NCBI GenBank assembly: GCA_003218735.1
Contig: QHOJ01000194.1
Location: 1 to 7,148 of the forward strand
Length of the DNA: 7,148 nt
Direction of reading: 5' to 3'
Source of the DNA: Verrucomicrobiota bacterium
Lineage (GTDB): Bacteria > Verrucomicrobiota > Verrucomicrobiia > Chthoniobacterales > UBA10450
In this document: positions 5,779-7,148 of the stretch, piece after piece
How the letters are laid out: each line of letters begins with the position of its first letter
How positions within the stretch are numbered: the stretch's first letter is position 1
Program-made: the position numbers and the translations under genes
The notes under the pieces: model-generated
What the model saw: the letters and a program-made list of their open reading frames with translations, nothing else
Database searches by the model: none
Told to the model about the DNA's origin: nothing

Positions 5779-6284
5779 ATTTTTAGATAATCGGCGCCAC
5801 CCGTGGGCGACGCATCACGTCCGTCTGTGAAAGCGTGAACGAGAATTTCGGGAACGCCTGTTTCTCGCGCGGCATTCGCAAGTGCGATTAGATGCGAGTA
5901 GTGACTGTGAACACCGCCATCGGAAACCAGTCCAAGCAAATGGAGCCGATGACCGCGCGCGTCGGCGAACATTTCCTGCAATACTCGGTTGCGCCTCAGT
6001 TCGCCCTCCTCGATTGCTTTGTTAATTCGAGTCAGGTCCTGATAAACGATCCTGCCCGCTCCCAACTTGAGATGGCCAACTTCTGAGTTGCCCATCTGTC
6101 CTTCGGGCAATCCGACGTCAGCTCCGCTCGCGCTCAATTTGGCACTTGGATATTCTTGATACAGTTTGTCGTGAAACGGCGTTCGGGCGAGAAGGGTTGC
6201 GTCACCATTTTGTTCGCGCTCCTTCCGACCGCCGGGATTAATACCCCAGCCATCACGAATAATGAGCATGACCGGGCCCGCCAT
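5658..6284 (-). CDS. gpmI: 2,3-bisphosphoglycerate-independent phosphoglycerate mutase, N-terminal fragment of a split gene
   Basis: Residues 1-168 of this 208-residue frame are the true N-terminus of GpmI: VMLIIRDGWG (residues 5-14, metal ligand Asp11), GLPEGQMGNSEVGHLKLGAG (58-77, catalytic Ser67), LVSDGGVHSH (119-128, substrate His126) and FTDGRD (152-157). After GADYLK the frame leaves the family and adds about 40 unrelated residues (from ICTAATSRW to HHHPPQ) before its stop at 5658. The homologous continuation is in the other frame from 5778. The phosphatase domain of GpmI is built from both ends of the chain, so this fragment cannot be active alone. The ATG at 6284 places the DGWG motif at the usual distance; there is no clear Shine-Dalgarno. 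The same ATG forms a CATATG palindrome with an ATG on the plus strand. Confidence 0.85.
   Translation of the reverse strand: MAGPVMLIIRDGWGINPGGRKEREQNGDATLLARTPFHDKLYQEYPSAKLSASGADVGLPEGQMGNSEVGHLKLGAGRIVYQDLTRINKAIEEGELRRNRVLQEMFADARGHRLHLLGLVSDGGVHSHYSHLIALANAARETGVPEILVHAFTDGRDASPTGGADYLKICTAATSRWIAIAAGTGPKTPGTQLFSVAANSANHHHPPQ
5776..5784 (-). other. gpmI: Frame break and internal deletion in gpmI
   Basis: The N-terminal frame is homologous up to Lys168 (codon 5783-5781), the C-terminal frame from the ATG at 5778. A run of five A on the minus strand (5784-5780) lies between. One extra A would join both frames into 503 codons. However, the segment between DGRD and GRYFAMD would then be only about 14 residues, against about 29 in ordinary GpmI. 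A deletion of 3n+1 bases, about 43 or 46, fits better than a single missed base. Confidence 0.7.
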
Positions 6285-6323
6285 ATGCGCCGCACTTTGC
6301 CGGTGATTGGGAAGATCGACAAG

Positions 6324-6338
6324 TCCCGAGTATCGGGA
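6324..6338. promoter_or_regulatory. Perfect inverted repeat in the gpmI-phosphatase divergent spacer
   Basis: TCCCGA and TCGGGA flank a GTA loop, and the stem extends outward by a G-U and an A-U pair. It is the strongest dyad in the 89-bp divergent spacer. It directly abuts a TTGACA hexamer on the plus strand. An operator is possible; a dispersed genomic hairpin repeat is equally possible. Confidence 0.4.
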
Positions 6339-6368
6339 TTGACAACAGAGAGGCCGAACGCCTACATC
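6339..6368 (+). promoter_or_regulatory. Possible promoter of the phosphatase-like gene
   Basis: TTGACA at 6339-6344 is a perfect sigma-70 -35 hexamer. The best -10 at 18 bp, TACATC (6363-6368), matches only three of six positions. It would place the transcription start at or next to the GTG start codon, implying a very short or absent leader. The -10 weakness keeps this tentative. Confidence 0.25.
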
Positions 6369-6373
6369 GCCTC

Positions 6374-7148
6374 GTGAAGTGGCGTAACCAGTTGCTGGCG
6401 CTTTTGTGTCTCCTCGCTTTTGCCGGGCTTGGCGTTCTGTATTTTCAGCACTGGGTGATTCGGAAACCCTTCGGAATTATCTTGTTCATCGGGGAGGGAC
6501 TGTCCCCCAGTCGCCTGGCTCCAACACGCGCGTATGCCGGCGGGGCCGACGCACATTTGAATCTCGATTCGATGAGCCATCTGGCTTTGCTGATCAATTA
6601 CTCAAAAGATTTCGCCGCTCCGGACCAGGCGGCCGCCGCAACTGCGATTGCGACCGGAGTGAGAGTGGCTAATCGCGCCATTGCGGTCGATGGCCGCGGA
6701 AAACCAATCACGAGCATCATTGAATTGGCGCGGGAGCATGGACGGGCCACCGGTCTGGTAACAGATGGAAAACTCACTGCACCAACCAGCGCAGCGTTTT
6801 ATGCGCATCCGGTTGATCCGAACGATGTCGACGGCATCGCCGCAGAATTTGTCGAGAGGGGGAAGATCGACATCGCGATGGGTGGCGGCGTGGCGCAGTT
6901 TCTTCCCGCCACAAAGGGAGGAGAGAGACAGGACGGGCGCGACCTTCTACTCGAGCTGCGTCGCAATGGATTCGATATCGTGCGCACCCGGGCCGAGCTT
7001 GAAGGGATTCCCGCATGGCGCCGGCCAAAACTTTTCGGGGCTTTTAGCAACGTAGATCTCGCGTTCGCGAAGCAAGTCGAAGAGCGGAGCCAGCAACCGA
7101 GTCTTTCCGACATGGTGCGTCGAGCGATTGAATTACTTCAGTACAATC
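6374..7148 (+). CDS. Alkaline phosphatase superfamily protein with altered active site (3' end beyond window)
   Basis: From the GTG at 6374 the frame is open for 258 codons to the window edge. Residues 6-23 form a signal peptide or membrane anchor. The fold is recognisable from FGIILFIGEG (residues 33-42, usual GDGMG), APDQAAAATAIATG (82-95, usual DSAAxATA), GLVTDGKLTAPTSAAFYAHP (127-146) and IDIAMGGG (165-172). These are the first conserved blocks of PhoA-type alkaline phosphatases, metal-dependent phosphomonoesterases usually in the periplasm. Key positions differ: the metal-binding Asp is Glu41, the nucleophilic Ser is Gln85, and the Asp before the Mg-binding Thr is Ala136 (Thr138 is kept). 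Classical phosphoserine catalysis is therefore unlikely; it may be a pseudoenzyme or act differently. The remaining metal ligands lie outside the window. The GTG is chosen because the hydrophobic N-terminus starts there; no Shine-Dalgarno is visible and no better start lies upstream in frame. Confidence 0.8.
   Translation, partial: MKWRNQLLALLCLLAFAGLGVLYFQHWVIRKPFGIILFIGEGLSPSRLAPTRAYAGGADAHLNLDSMSHLALLINYSKDFAAPDQAAAATAIATGVRVANRAIAVDGRGKPITSIIELAREHGRATGLVTDGKLTAPTSAAFYAHPVDPNDVDGIAAEFVERGKIDIAMGGGVAQFLPATKGGERQDGRDLLLELRRNGFDIVRTRAELEGIPAWRRPKLFGAFSNVDLAFAKQVEERSQQPSLSDMVRRAIELLQYN

Noticed and set aside
5776..5784. Programmed -1 ribosomal frameshift in gpmI at the A5 run
   Set aside because: A -1 slip at CTA AAA would join the frames, but the bases do not form a proper X-XXY-YYZ heptamer, I see no clear downstream stem, and the product would still miss about 15 residues of the linker. 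A deletion explains both facts.
1..7148. Defence island, mobile element, CRISPR or RNA gene
   Set aside because: I found no integrase, transposase, direct-repeat array with spacers, tRNA cloverleaf or rRNA-like segment. The single nuclease-like gene beside hemB is not enough to call a defence system.

Overview
The window looks like chromosomal housekeeping DNA of a moderately GC-rich, Gram-negative-type bacterium. A soil-type Verrucomicrobiota member is my best guess. It rests on the overall style of the proteins (alanine-rich TPR protein with signal peptide, non-canonical CoaX and alkaline phosphatase) and on the weak Shine-Dalgarno sequences before almost every gene; no phylogenetic marker is present to prove it. 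I see no rRNA, tRNA, CRISPR array, insertion sequence or phage gene. Coding density is high, and no stretch over 300 bases lacks a gene.

Layout: (1) Positions 1-2073, minus strand: a large exported TPR protein that runs off the left edge. It has a signal peptide, two homologous TPR blocks forming a gapless tandem duplication (216 residues, 648 bp apart), a long Ala/Pro/Ser linker, one transmembrane helix and the start of a cytoplasmic region. (2) 2200-2961, minus: type III pantothenate kinase (coaX), first step of CoA synthesis. It lies 126 bp upstream of the TPR gene on the same strand, with a weak hairpin between them. (3) 3078-4064, plus: hemB, porphobilinogen synthase of the zinc/cysteine type, divergent from coaX across a 116-bp spacer with several mutually exclusive hairpins. 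(4) 4061-4777, plus: an unnamed protein with a PD-(D/E)XK nuclease-like signature, joined to hemB by a 4-bp ATGA overlap. (5) 4774-6284, minus: cofactor-independent phosphoglycerate mutase (gpmI), broken into two frames. Every active-site motif I looked for is present, but the linker between the DGRD and GRYFAMD motifs has lost about 15 residues and the frame. (6) 6374-7148, plus: an exported or membrane-anchored alkaline phosphatase superfamily protein cut by the right edge; its nucleophilic serine position is Gln and two metal-ligand positions are also changed.

The genes do not form one pathway. coaX, hemB and gpmI are separate metabolic genes in short transcription units of alternating direction. 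The most interesting items are the nuclease-like gene coupled to hemB, the phosphatase with a substituted active site, the gpmI lesion, and the internal duplication in the TPR protein. None amounts to a clear new multi-gene system.
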